Shown piece after piece: positions 42,740-51,853 of a stretch of DNA of 64,000 nt; the stretch's first letter is position 1, and each line of letters begins with the position of its first letter. The notes under the pieces were generated by a model, which was not told the DNA's origin, did no database searches, and worked only from the letters and a program-made list of their open reading frames with translations. A program made the translations under genes and the position numbers. Source of the DNA: Stentor coeruleus (Eukaryota; Ciliophora; Heterotrichea; Heterotrichida; Stentoridae); the NCBI GenBank assembly GCA_001970955.1, contig MPUH01000266.1:1-64000 (forward strand), written 5' to 3'.

Positions 42740-43636
42740 ATGTCAATACAACAAATCACTCGTAGCTTAGGTTCAAGTCGTTTACGAACCCAAGATTTCA
42801 AAAGTATTCGTTCAGAATTAAAAAAATCATCTCAATTCTCATACGGTGACCAAAAACGCGACTTAAAATTTCAACCAAACAACTCGCATATAAACCTCAA
42901 TGAACAAAAACAAGACCTTCTTCCCCCAGAATGGGTCGATACATATGATAAAATAAACGAAGATCTAAGCAAACTAGATGAAAAAAGTAACTCATAAACA
43001 GTGAGCAAACTAAAAGAAGTCCAATCCGAACGTTTAGCAATAGTATTTGGTGATACAACATTAAAAGATAGAGAAATTGAAACACTTATTCAACAAACTA
43101 CAAAAGTAATATAAAATCAGCTTATAAAAGATACAGAAGGTTTTGTTATGAGCTTTACTAAAGCACCTGGCTCTGTTGAAGATATGAATATAAGGAAAAA
43201 TATACAAAGGAAATTAGCGAGTAGGTTGAAAGATATAACACAAAAGCAAAAAGGATATCAGAAAATATATGTGGAAAAAGTGCAAAATAAACCTTTGGAG
43301 GATTTACAGCAAGAAGGAGGACTTTTTGATGAAAAAGAAGACAATTTTTATCAGATAGCAAAAGTTAGAGAGGATGGGATTAATGATCTTGTAGGGAATA
43401 TTAATGAACTTGCGATTATTTTTAAAGAATTGAGCTCTTTGATACTGGATCAAGGTACAATACTTGATAGGATTGATTATAATTTAATAGCTACGAAGGA
43501 GAATATGAAAAAAGCTGTTGTTGAGCTACAGAAAGCTGAGAAACATCAGAATTGTGCTAGGGCAACAAGTTGTTTGTTGCTGTTGATTGTCATGATAGTG
43601 TTGTTACTTTTGATACTTATTTTTAAGAACTTTTAG
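42740..43636 (+). CDS. STX16: syntaxin-16-like Qa-SNARE, two 15-nt introns
   Basis: Exons 42740-42986, 43002-43105 and 43121-43636, separated by GTAACTCATAAACAG and GTAATATAAAATCAG, give 288 residues. LPPEWVDTYDKINEDLSKL is the syntaxin-16/Tlg2 signature, followed by an Habc-like helical region, a SNARE motif (about 190-255) with the central Gln in LILDQGTILDRIDYNL, and a C-terminal membrane anchor (LLLLIVMIVLLLLILIF). Syntaxin 16 drives endosome-to-trans-Golgi fusion. Without splicing the gene would appear as two ORFs with two stops. Start ATG follows a G-poor flank. Confidence 0.9.
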
Positions 43637-44124
43637 TAGTAGGTTTATTTAAAAAAAAGAGAATGGGATAGAACAGAATTTGTAATAAACTACCGATTCT
43701 TATATCATTATGATTTAGTTTTGAGTGTTATTGATATAGAAAGTAAGGGTATTTTATATTATAAACTACTTATTGATGTAAGTATTTTTTCTATAACAAT
43801 TTATATAATTTCGGAAATTATTATAAATAATCATACATAAAAAATAAAAATTCNAAAAAAAGAGAATGGGATAGAACAGAATTTGTAATAAACTACCGAT
43901 TCTTATATCATTATGATTGGTATCTTTAAATCTAAAACTATATATTCTTCTTCTAATATAATATGTAATATTAAAAAAGGGGAACGGTTACTAAAGGAAA
44001 AAAGCAAAAAAAATTATCAAATAAACTCTAATAAAAACCAAAAACAAGTACCAACTTTCCCTAACCCTTTATGATTTTTTCCTAATCTAACTATATTAAA
44101 ATGCTTATGTATAACTCAAGATAT
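43637..44124. repeat. 64-bp exact repeat touching an N
   Basis: 43652-43715 and 43855-43918 are the same 64 bp; the second starts right after the single N at 43854, and the copies diverge afterwards. Most likely a join between two contigs whose ends overlap imperfectly. No gene in this 490 bp. Confidence 0.8.
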
Positions 44125-44889
44125 TTAATTGAGATTACGATAAGATTTATATTTAGATATCCGCAAAAAGTCTCTAACATCTTCATACAATTCCATATTC
44201 ATAAGAAAGTTATACACATTTTCAAGTTCATTATCTTTCTGATCTTTGAACCAACTAGAAATTAATATCCCATTTTCTGGTTGGCATGAAAAAGCCTGTT
44301 CAGAATTGTCAACAATAACTACATTTCTAAGATCTCTTCCTAATATTCTCAAATCTTTAATATACTGCCCTTTTACCTCAATACAATTCTCTCTATAAAG
44401 TTTATATCTAAGCCTTACATGTTGTTCCAATGATTTTAATACCTGCTCAGCGTATTTTTTCATTGAAGCTGTAAAAATTACAACTTCAAACTTTTTACAT
44501 ACCGATTTGAGGAATTCTAATAGCCCTGGACGATAAGCTACATAAATAGTATGTTCAATCTGATTTACTTTGATTTTGAAAATGACATCAGAATGGGGCA
44601 ATGGGTTCATTTCACTGTGTACAAGTGTTTCATCAAGATCTAAGACTAGAGTTATTCTAGGAGTTTCTCTAGTTTTCATAGCAAGAACTCTACATTTTGG
44701 ATTTTTGATAATAGTCATGGGTTCTGGTTCTGAATCAGTATCATATGTGTGAGAATCTTCTTCATTAACAATATGAAGAACTGGAGCTGAAAAAATCAGA
44801 TTTGGGGCTCTGGCTGTGATTTCGGGAAGCTCTTGTACCATTTGAAGTAAATCTGCTTTTTTTGGTGATCGGATTTCAGGAAGGTCCAT
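44125..44889 (-). CDS. SCP/FCP1-type HAD phosphatase (CTD-phosphatase-like)
   Basis: 254 residues. The HAD motif I DLDETLVHSEMN (DxDxT) gives the nucleophile Asp; RPGLLEFLKSVCKKFEVVIF followed by TAS is motif II; KDLRILGRDLRNVVIVDNS contains motif III/IV. Closest to small CTD phosphatases (CTDSP, Dullard), which dephosphorylate RNA polymerase II CTD or other Ser/Thr targets. The first ~80 residues are an unrelated acidic leader. A second member lies at 47.4-48.5 kb with the pseudokinase between, suggesting an old local duplication. Confidence 0.9.
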   Translation of the reverse strand: MDLPEIRSPKKADLLQMVQELPEITARAPNLIFSAPVLHIVNEEDSHTYDTDSEPEPMTIIKNPKCRVLAMKTRETPRITLVLDLDETLVHSEMNPLPHSDVIFKIKVNQIEHTIYVAYRPGLLEFLKSVCKKFEVVIFTASMKKYAEQVLKSLEQHVRLRYKLYRENCIEVKGQYIKDLRILGRDLRNVVIVDNSEQAFSCQPENGILISSWFKDQKDNELENVYNFLMNMELYEDVRDFLRISKYKSYRNLN

Positions 44890-45463
44890 TTCAAATATTA
44901 ACAGATAATTTTAATCCTTGAATTAGCAAGGAAATTTCAATACGGAGGAAATTTTTGGGTGAGTGTTGGAAATTTGTCCCGAATGGATGTGTTTAGATAT
45001 TTTATGGAGTTTATTGATGATAATTAATGCTTTGGGTTATGGATTTAGATTGGAATGTGGGGTTTATGTGAAAGTTTGTAGATTTTTGAATATTAATAGA
45101 GATATGGTTTATGGGTTTTTAATAAGAAAATGCTTATGAGTGTTATTGAGGAATAAGTAGTTAAATTATTATGTAGGTTAGGTAGTAGGTTATTATAAAA
45201 GTTGGAATATGCTGAATGATAATTAGCATGAGGATAGGATGATAATTTATGGTAAATATTTTTTATAAGTTATTGGATTATGAATTTTAGTTGTATAAAA
45301 AAAGCAATAAATTTCATTATTTATCAAACCTCCTAAACTATTTCTTATAAGTCTAAAATCCTTAAATTATAAAAGCCAAATATAAAAATATAATTTTTAA
45401 TACAATAAATGTTTAAATGCATAAAATTGTGCTCACCATAGTTTTGAATTTATAATTATTAAA
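44890..45463. promoter_or_regulatory. divergent promoter region with mirrored skew
   Basis: 45001-45180 has about 45 G and 2 C on the plus strand (5' flank of the minus gene); from about 45,290 it turns C-rich (5' flank of the plus gene). No ORF or named motif. Confidence 0.45.
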
Positions 45464-45907
45464 ATGGAGCGATTAGCACTGGAAAAAAGGTTTGAAAAAA
45501 GGAGCTCTAAAGATCAAAATCACACATTAAAACTCCCTGAAATATACAAAGACCTTAAATACAAACAGAAAACCCCAAGTCCACCAAATAGTTTTACTGA
45601 TATGCTAAAATCATTTGACCCATCTCTAATCAAAAATTCAAATTCTAACAAAAAAAGACTGACTTTTCCTAAACCTGCATTAAAAATTACATCACTTAGA
45701 GGCTGCAAATCTCTCAGCCCTAAGTTTAGAAAGCAATGGCTTGATAATTTTTTAAATACAGTAACAAATTGGGAATCAGGGAATAAAGAGATTGAATCTG
45801 TAGAAAAAGATAGAGATAGAATAAGGTTTTCTGTTGCTAAAGTACTTAAATCTGTAGAATATATTAGAAAAAACTCGAATATCAGTCTAAAAATTAAAAA
45901 TAATTAG
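45464..45907 (+). CDS. small basic protein, unknown
   Basis: 147 residues, not recognised. Basic, with a charged N-terminus (ALEKRFEKRSSKDQ), a Pro-containing middle (KTPSPPNSFTDML) and a helical C-terminal third. No membrane helix. Its stop lies only 9 bp from the stop of the convergent pseudokinase gene, so the two mRNAs must overlap at their 3' ends. Confidence 0.55.
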   Translation: MERLALEKRFEKRSSKDQNHTLKLPEIYKDLKYKQKTPSPPNSFTDMLKSFDPSLIKNSNSNKKRLTFPKPALKITSLRGCKSLSPKFRKQWLDNFLNTVTNWESGNKEIESVEKDRDRIRFSVAKVLKSVEYIRKNSNISLKIKNN

Positions 45908-45916
45908 TGTTAAGAA

Positions 45917-47338
45917 CTAAATATTTATGCTTTCTTTAAGATATTCTTTAAGGTTCTTTATTGTTATAAGTTCATTTTCAGCTCGAGTTTCCTGTCTGAA
46001 TTTTGCCCATTCGCTTTCTTTGATATGTGAGACTATTTCTTTGAGATAATCTATTGAAATCAGTCCTTCATTTGAAGTAAAAACCTTGACCATATTTTTC
46101 TGTTTGAGTTCTTGTGGCCAGTTTGTAAGGGCTAAAATTAGTTCTGTGTAATCTATAAACCCACTGGAATCATAATCAAGGTTTTCCATAATAAAATCAA
46201 TTTCATTTTCCACATTCAACCCAACTTGCGAAAAAACATTCAAAATCTCATCTTTGCTAACTTTACCATCATTGTTGAGATCCAAACTTTTAAAATAATT
46301 AATAATAGTAAAGTCTTTTTTCGATGTCGAAAGCTTTGAAGTTATATAACTAAGTAAACATCTAGCAATAGTAGTTTTAATATTGAACATACTGATTTTT
46401 TTTGCTAAATTATATGTTATTGGTATAGTTTGTTTACTTTCATAAAACCATGGATTTTCAAGTAATTGTTCACATGATGGTCTTTGATTTGGATCTAATA
46501 CAAGTATAGATTTTATTAAATTTTTAGCTTGAAGGGATATTGATGCAAAGCCTGAATTATTATAATCAACTTGACATTTAGAAATAGAATCTATTGTCAT
46601 TTCAATACTACCTTTTGGAAATGGGTAACGGGTTGTAAGGATATTGTAGAGAACTACCCCAGCACTCCAGATATCAGATTTTGTTGTGAATTCATTGTTG
46701 AAAACTTCTGGGCTTGCGAACTCGATACGTATTTTGTTTATCTCAATTGGTTTTTTATCTGATATTTTTTGGGCTAAAGTAAATCCTATTATTTTAAGTA
46801 CTGCGTTATCGTCATCAGTTGATAAAACTATATACTCCGGACATAAATTGCAATGAATAACACCCTGTTTGTGCATATAATTTAACGCTGAAAAAAGTTC
46901 GTGTGCGTACTTTGAAAATTCGCCTTCAAACCCAAGCTTTTTCGATTTCTCCAACAAAGTCCCTCCTGTGACATTCTCAAAAACTATATAAAAGTTCTTA
47001 GGAGTCTCAAAAGCTTCAAAAATTTTTATTATATTAGGATGATCCAATTCTCTGAGTATATTATATTCTTGAAACACTTCAACACCTTTAGTTGATGTAA
47101 ATTTATTGATTTCCCTAACAGTTCTAATAACCCCCGAAAGCATTTCTCTAGCATGAAAAAGTGTTCCAATACTATCACTACCAAGTGCTCTAATAATCTG
47201 ATATTTTTCAGTTATTGAAGTTAATCTTACAGCATACAAAGAATTTTTCCTTGTCAAAGCTTTTATTGTACTTCTTATAACTGGTCTTGGTGGTTCAGGC
47301 AAAGGGACAAATTCCATGTTGGAACTGCAGCAGCCCAT
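45917..47338 (-). CDS. CDPK-like pseudokinase with two EF-hands
   Basis: 473 residues with the layout of a plant/alveolate calcium-dependent protein kinase: acylated N-terminus MGCCSSNMEF, kinase domain (about 46-298), junction helix, then two canonical EF loops, D353-E364 (DLNNDGKVSKDE) and D388-E399 (DYDSSGFIDYTE), plus two degenerate C-terminal ones. But the catalytic residues are gone: the VAxK lysine is R75, HRD is H162-C-N164, DFG is G185-F-T, and the Gly loop reads LGSDSIGTL. So it should bind Ca2+ but not transfer phosphate; a scaffold or allosteric role is inferred. It starts 25 bp after the phosphatase gene upstream on the same strand. Confidence 0.88.
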   Translation of the reverse strand: MGCCSSNMEFVPLPEPPRPVIRSTIKALTRKNSLYAVRLTSITEKYQIIRALGSDSIGTLFHAREMLSGVIRTVREINKFTSTKGVEVFQEYNILRELDHPNIIKIFEAFETPKNFYIVFENVTGGTLLEKSKKLGFEGEFSKYAHELFSALNYMHKQGVIHCNLCPEYIVLSTDDDNAVLKIIGFTLAQKISDKKPIEINKIRIEFASPEVFNNEFTTKSDIWSAGVVLYNILTTRYPFPKGSIEMTIDSISKCQVDYNNSGFASISLQAKNLIKSILVLDPNQRPSCEQLLENPWFYESKQTIPITYNLAKKISMFNIKTTIARCLLSYITSKLSTSKKDFTIINYFKSLDLNNDGKVSKDEILNVFSQVGLNVENEIDFIMENLDYDSSGFIDYTELILALTNWPQELKQKNMVKVFTSNEGLISIDYLKEIVSHIKESEWAKFRQETRAENELITIKNLKEYLKESINI

Positions 47339-47363
47339 TTATATAAAAAAAAATAACTCATAA

Positions 47364-48500
47364 TTAGTTAACGATATTTTCTTTATCAACTTTAGACATA
47401 AAGTCTCGTATGTAGTCATCATAAAATGTGTCAAGGTGAAAAGTCAATTTATTCACTTTTCTTATATCCTCAACTCGAGATAACACACGTAAATACTCTA
47501 CCAATTTGAAAAGTTCACGATCTTCAGGATTGTCATACCATGATATTATCGGAATTCCATTTGTGATTTGAAATGCAAAACTATAAGCTGCATTATCTAC
47601 AATAATAAGATCTCTTAAGTTCCTATCTGAAAAAATCCTCAAATCTTTAATATAAATTCCATCTATTTGTATGCAGTTATTCCTATACAATCGATGATGT
47701 ACCCATTGTCTTTCAGGGTCTAAAAAATCAATTACTTTATCTGCATAGCATTTATGAGAAGCTGTAAAAATTACCACTTCAAACTCTTTGCTTATTGCTG
47801 ACAATAAATCTCTTGCATAAGGTCTTATATTTAACCCAACTTTTGTATAACTTCCAGTTGGGAATTCTATTTCTATATCAACTTGTCCTATTTCATTAGT
47901 ATTTACACAATGTACTAAAGTTTCATCCAAGTCTAAAACAACAGTTTTCTTTTTCTCATAACCTTTACGACGTGGTAATCTAACTTGTTTTGATATAAGT
48001 TCTTCTAATGTTGGTTCACGTAAAAATCGGGCAACTTTTATAGCTTGGAATGTATTATGGAGATGTTCTTTTTGGCGATCAATTCCTTTAGTTGGTTTAA
48101 CTCTAGTGACAATTGATTCAATTTTATCTGATGGTTTTTCTCTGATGGTTGTTTGAGAAAAAGTTTTTTGCGAAGAATTTTTTTTCGGGCTTAAGGCGAA
48201 TTTTGTACTATGGCTGTGGGTTGCGAAAACATAGTTTGATGGAGATTTTATTTTACTCTGCACAGCTTTAGGAGTTTTACAAGATACAGGTATTGATTGC
48301 TTTGGAGTTGAAGGTGCTGTTGATGGATGTCTTGGGACAAAAATATTTTTTTTACTCTGAACTGAAGCGACTGGTGAATTAATGTTTGCAGGTTTTGTTA
48401 CAGGAGAATCTGAAACATTAATACATAAATCTTTTAAAGGTCGGGATTGTACTCTTTTTAAACCTGATTTGCTGGAGGTACGTGAGTCCATGTCAAACAT
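47364..48500 (-). CDS. SCP/FCP1-type HAD phosphatase with long basic leader
   Basis: 378 residues. A Ser/Lys/Pro-rich, probably disordered N-terminus (1-180) precedes the HAD domain: VVLDLDETLVHC (nucleophile Asp), RPYARDLLSAISKEFEVVIF followed by TASHK, HRLYRNNC and IKDLRIFSDRNLRDLIIVDN. This is the NIF/CTDSP family of Ser/Thr phosphatases. It is directly upstream (25 bp) of the pseudokinase on the same strand, a spacing that leaves almost no room for a separate promoter. It is related to the 44.1-44.9 kb phosphatase but diverged. Confidence 0.9.
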   Translation of the reverse strand: MFDMDSRTSSKSGLKRVQSRPLKDLCINVSDSPVTKPANINSPVASVQSKKNIFVPRHPSTAPSTPKQSIPVSCKTPKAVQSKIKSPSNYVFATHSHSTKFALSPKKNSSQKTFSQTTIREKPSDKIESIVTRVKPTKGIDRQKEHLHNTFQAIKVARFLREPTLEELISKQVRLPRRKGYEKKKTVVLDLDETLVHCVNTNEIGQVDIEIEFPTGSYTKVGLNIRPYARDLLSAISKEFEVVIFTASHKCYADKVIDFLDPERQWVHHRLYRNNCIQIDGIYIKDLRIFSDRNLRDLIIVDNAAYSFAFQITNGIPIISWYDNPEDRELFKLVEYLRVLSRVEDIRKVNKLTFHLDTFYDDYIRDFMSKVDKENIVN

Positions 48501-49308
48501 TTATTTAACAGATATTTTTTTAAATTTTGAACTATGAAGTATAATCGAGGAAAAAACTTGTATTTGTTGTAGATAAAAGGGTATTTTGATTTAAATCATT
48601 ATATTTTGATGCGATTATTTTTTCGGTTAGGCTTTCAGTTAGTTAAATATTAGTGAAGATTGTGTAAAAGGTAAGTTTTGATTGGGGGAATAGATGAAAT
48701 TAAGAGATTTGTAATGGAAAATATGTTTTTGAATTGACGTGATTGGTTATAGAGGAAGGAGAATTTTAGGTTTAAAATTGATTTTTTTTTGAAGGGTTTT
48801 TTATATAAAATTAAGGGGTTTTGGTTTTAGTATGGTTTTGCATTGATTTGGATGTGATTATTTATGGTTTAGGTCCTTTTGCTGCTTTATGATGAAAGAT
48901 ATTAAGTTTTATGGATAGGGTAATACTTTATGTTGTAGCTGAATTATTTTATTATTGGATTTAATGGAGGATAATATACAGCAAATTGTTTCAAATACCT
49001 ATAACCCATTTAAAATCAATCATTTTCTAAACTCCTAACTATACCTAATTCTTCACCATATATTTTAATAACACCCTAACACCTTTTAATCCACAATAAA
49101 TGATTCCTTTATTCCTAACACCCTACCTAAAATACAACCTTAACAATATTTTACCCTTAAAAACCACTTTTACTATATCATATTTTCCCCTTTATCATCC
49201 AAAACATATCAGTTTTATATATCTCTTAACAGTTTATTATAAAAAAAAAATACATTAAATACTCAAAACTCTTAAACCAAAAACCTTTTCATTCCTAAAT
49301 TTGATTAA
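48501..49308. other. intergenic with skew flip
   Basis: About 800 bp: G-rich and C-poor to about 48,980, then C-rich and G-poor to 49,300. The first half is the 5' flank of the phosphatase, the second the 3' flank of eL27 (both minus strand). Nothing else seen. Confidence 0.55.
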
Positions 49309-49758
49309 CTAAAACCTAAGCTTACTGAATAGGAATTTTGTATGCAAACTTCCAGCCTTTTCACCTTTCTTCACAGTTGCTTGAGAAGTATATTTCTTAG
49401 TCATCATATTTCTAAGTTCTTTCCTCAACTCTTTTCTTTGCTTGACACTGCCCATTTTTTCATCAGTGACAACACCTTTAAAGTCAATATCTCCACTAAC
49501 AACATATCTTGTAGGCAAAATATGCTGATAGTTAACATATTTGATGAAAGCGCCGACACGGGTTCTTCTTTCTTGTTTTTTCTCATGCATCTTTGGGGTG
49601 ATAAACAATGGAGCCTTTTTAACTCCGGCTACAAGGCAATGAGCAAAGGGTCTGTCCTTCGAGCCTTCATCGTAGCATTTGACAACAACAGCTTTTTTAC
49701 CTGCATTCCTTCCAGAAAGGACTATAACTACTCTGCCTGGCTTGATGAACCTCACCAT
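49309..49758 (-). CDS. RPL27: 60S ribosomal protein eL27
   Basis: 149 residues. MVRFIKPGRVVIVLSGRNAG is the KOW-containing N-terminus of eL27; KKAVVVKCYDEGSKDRPFAH, NYQHILPTRY and the C-terminal FLFSKLRF (human WFFQKLRF) confirm it. A structural protein of the large ribosomal subunit. Slightly longer than human (136). Codon use is richer in G/C than its neighbours, as expected of a highly expressed gene. No intron. Confidence 0.97.
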   Translation of the reverse strand: MVRFIKPGRVVIVLSGRNAGKKAVVVKCYDEGSKDRPFAHCLVAGVKKAPLFITPKMHEKKQERRTRVGAFIKYVNYQHILPTRYVVSGDIDFKGVVTDEKMGSVKQRKELRKELRNMMTKKYTSQATVKKGEKAGSLHTKFLFSKLRF

Positions 49759-50494
49759 TTATATCCATGCATATGGTTTATCTTTACTAGCCAATATTCT
49801 TGTACAAATAATTCAGTTTGCATGATGGGGATAATATTTTAAATACTTGATTTTATAGTTATAAGATCATGAAAAATTGTTTGAAGTGGCTTTTATGGTT
49901 TTTATGAGATTTTTGTATTAGTGGGTATAGATTTTGTGATAAATGAAATTAAGTGTATTTATTTAAGAATTAAGAAAAGTTTGAATTAGGTTTATAGGTA
50001 TTTTGTGGTTAATGAGTGGGGGTTGTTGATTAGGTTCATGTAAGTAATAGGTTTAAAGAGGAAAATTTTGTGTTTTTTGCTAAGATTAGGTGGGATTTTA
50101 TTTTGTATTTGGGTTGTTAGATTAGAAAATATATAATTTTAGTATAGGCTAAGCTAAAATCATACAAATGTTGTAATTTTAAGTGATAGTATTTTCAATA
50201 TGTTAACTTCCAACAAATATTTCGAGTTTTAAGAGTTTTGCATCATCAAATTAGTAGATAAAATATCAAATCATAAAACTTTAACTATAAAATTTATCCT
50301 TTTATATTTAACCAAAACCTAAACACTTTATCTTCTTTATCAAAAACTACTAAAAAAATTATAATTTAAGATTTTTCTCACTTTGAATACTCTTTCCCAA
50401 AAAAAAAAATAATACAATCAACGATTTTTCCTCTAAAATTCTTGAAAATCCTATTTTAACTAATAAAAGTCTATATTAAAATGAGTTAGCAAGT
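49759..50494. other. intergenic, nothing recognised
   Basis: About 735 bp: G-rich to about 50,150 (eL27 5' flank), then C-rich (3' flank of the next minus gene). No ORF or RNA gene. Any ribosomal-protein promoter motif is not identifiable from one case. Confidence 0.5.
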
Positions 50495-51331
50495 TTATTC
50501 AGAATGCAAGGCAAAAACATCAATGCTTTGCAAGTTCCAGTCTTTCGGCATATCAAAGAACGACTCAACTTTCTCTTTTCTATTAGGCATTTGCTCTTGG
50601 AAAAACTCAGCTGAATATTGACACCATGCAACTCCTAAACCCACAATTCTGCTTAATGTAACCCCACAACAAGGACAACTTTGCATATTCGAAATCTCAT
50701 TCGATATATCAAAATGCCCAAACCCTCTTGGAACACATACCCTTTGCCTATATCCTTGACATTCTGAATTCATGCACAATCCTTCAATAATAAATCCTGG
50801 GGTTTTATACTTCCACGTGGCAACCAAATTGTTTTCTGATTTCACAATTAAAGTTATAATTTCATTCTCTTCCAAGTTCAGTTGTTTAATTAAAGTACTG
50901 TCTGGAAGAGCTATATTACGAAAAAGGACTATAAGATCATCAGATTTTGTGCATTTCATGAGTTTCTGTTTAAGGTTTAAAATTGTTTTATCTTTTTTCA
51001 TAGAAACTGAAGCTTTGGTTGGAGTCTCACCTTGGATTAAAACTTTGAGTTTTATTGTATTAGTTCGCACACCGATAACTACTTTGGAATTCTCATAAAC
51101 ACCAAGTTGCTTTAAAGATAATACACTGCAAGAATCAATGTATTTTCCCCCTACACAAAGCTTCATGTCAAAGCATTCGCCTTTGTTTTTTAGTTTTTTT
51201 TTAGCTTCCTTGAACAGCTCTTGGACTGGAGAATTTATTGGCTTAGTGCAAGTTATTAGGGAATCTTCAAAGAACCTTGAGTCTAGAGACATATGAACGT
51301 TGATATCTGTTTTAGAGTTTTTGCAGCCCAT
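50495..51331 (-). CDS. N-acylated ubiquitin-like and zinc-binding protein
   Basis: 278 residues starting MGCKNSK (myristoylation/palmitoylation signature). Residues about 30-95 and 100-170 resemble tandem ubiquitin-like folds (MKLCVGGKYIDS, SLKQLGVYENSKVVIGV; TILNLKQKLMKC, LNLEENEIITLIV). From about 180 a Cys-rich module follows: GLCMNSECQGY, GFGHFDI, CPCCGVTL, VAWCQYSAEF. This UBL plus CxxC arrangement is known mainly from ciliate protein families without assigned function. A membrane-attached adaptor is plausible. Confidence 0.65.
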   Translation of the reverse strand: MGCKNSKTDINVHMSLDSRFFEDSLITCTKPINSPVQELFKEAKKKLKNKGECFDMKLCVGGKYIDSCSVLSLKQLGVYENSKVVIGVRTNTIKLKVLIQGETPTKASVSMKKDKTILNLKQKLMKCTKSDDLIVLFRNIALPDSTLIKQLNLEENEIITLIVKSENNLVATWKYKTPGFIIEGLCMNSECQGYRQRVCVPRGFGHFDISNEISNMQSCPCCGVTLSRIVGLGVAWCQYSAEFFQEQMPNRKEKVESFFDMPKDWNLQSIDVFALHSE

Positions 51332-51853
51332 TTTAGTGACGATTATATTATTATGATAGGATTTAGCGGGACTTTTGATGCTATTCGAAACCCTTTATAG
51401 ATGTTGTTTGGATTTAAAAGATTTTAGTTTGGGTTTTTATAGTTTTTGGTTGATGTTTAAGTGGTTGTGGTGATTTTTAATATAAGATTATAGGCTTTTT
51501 AATATAAATTGACATAGATGGGATAAAGTTTTAAGTAAATAGCTTAGTGGTTTTTTAGTGGGAGATAAACTTAAATGGTATTTTTAGCTTTGGATCTGAA
51601 TAATTTCAATCGACTAAGGCTAGGTTTGTTGTTGTAAAATTATCTTTGAACTTTTATAATCAATAAACTAAATNAATCGACTAAGGCTAGGTTTGTTGTT
51701 GTAAAATTATCTTTGAACTTTTATAATCAATAAACTAAATTGTTATAATTACATACACATCAAACATCAAAAATCCAAAACTAGCACTAAATAATAATTC
51801 CCATAAAAAATTAATCATAAATCTTATAAACTTTGTATAAAATAAATATTTCG
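51332..51853. repeat. 66-bp duplication around an N (assembly join)
   Basis: 51608-51673 and 51675-51740 are identical 66-bp units separated only by the N at 51674. This is almost certainly one sequence present twice because two contigs were abutted instead of merged. The flank before it is G-rich 5' flank of the UBL gene. Confidence 0.92.
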
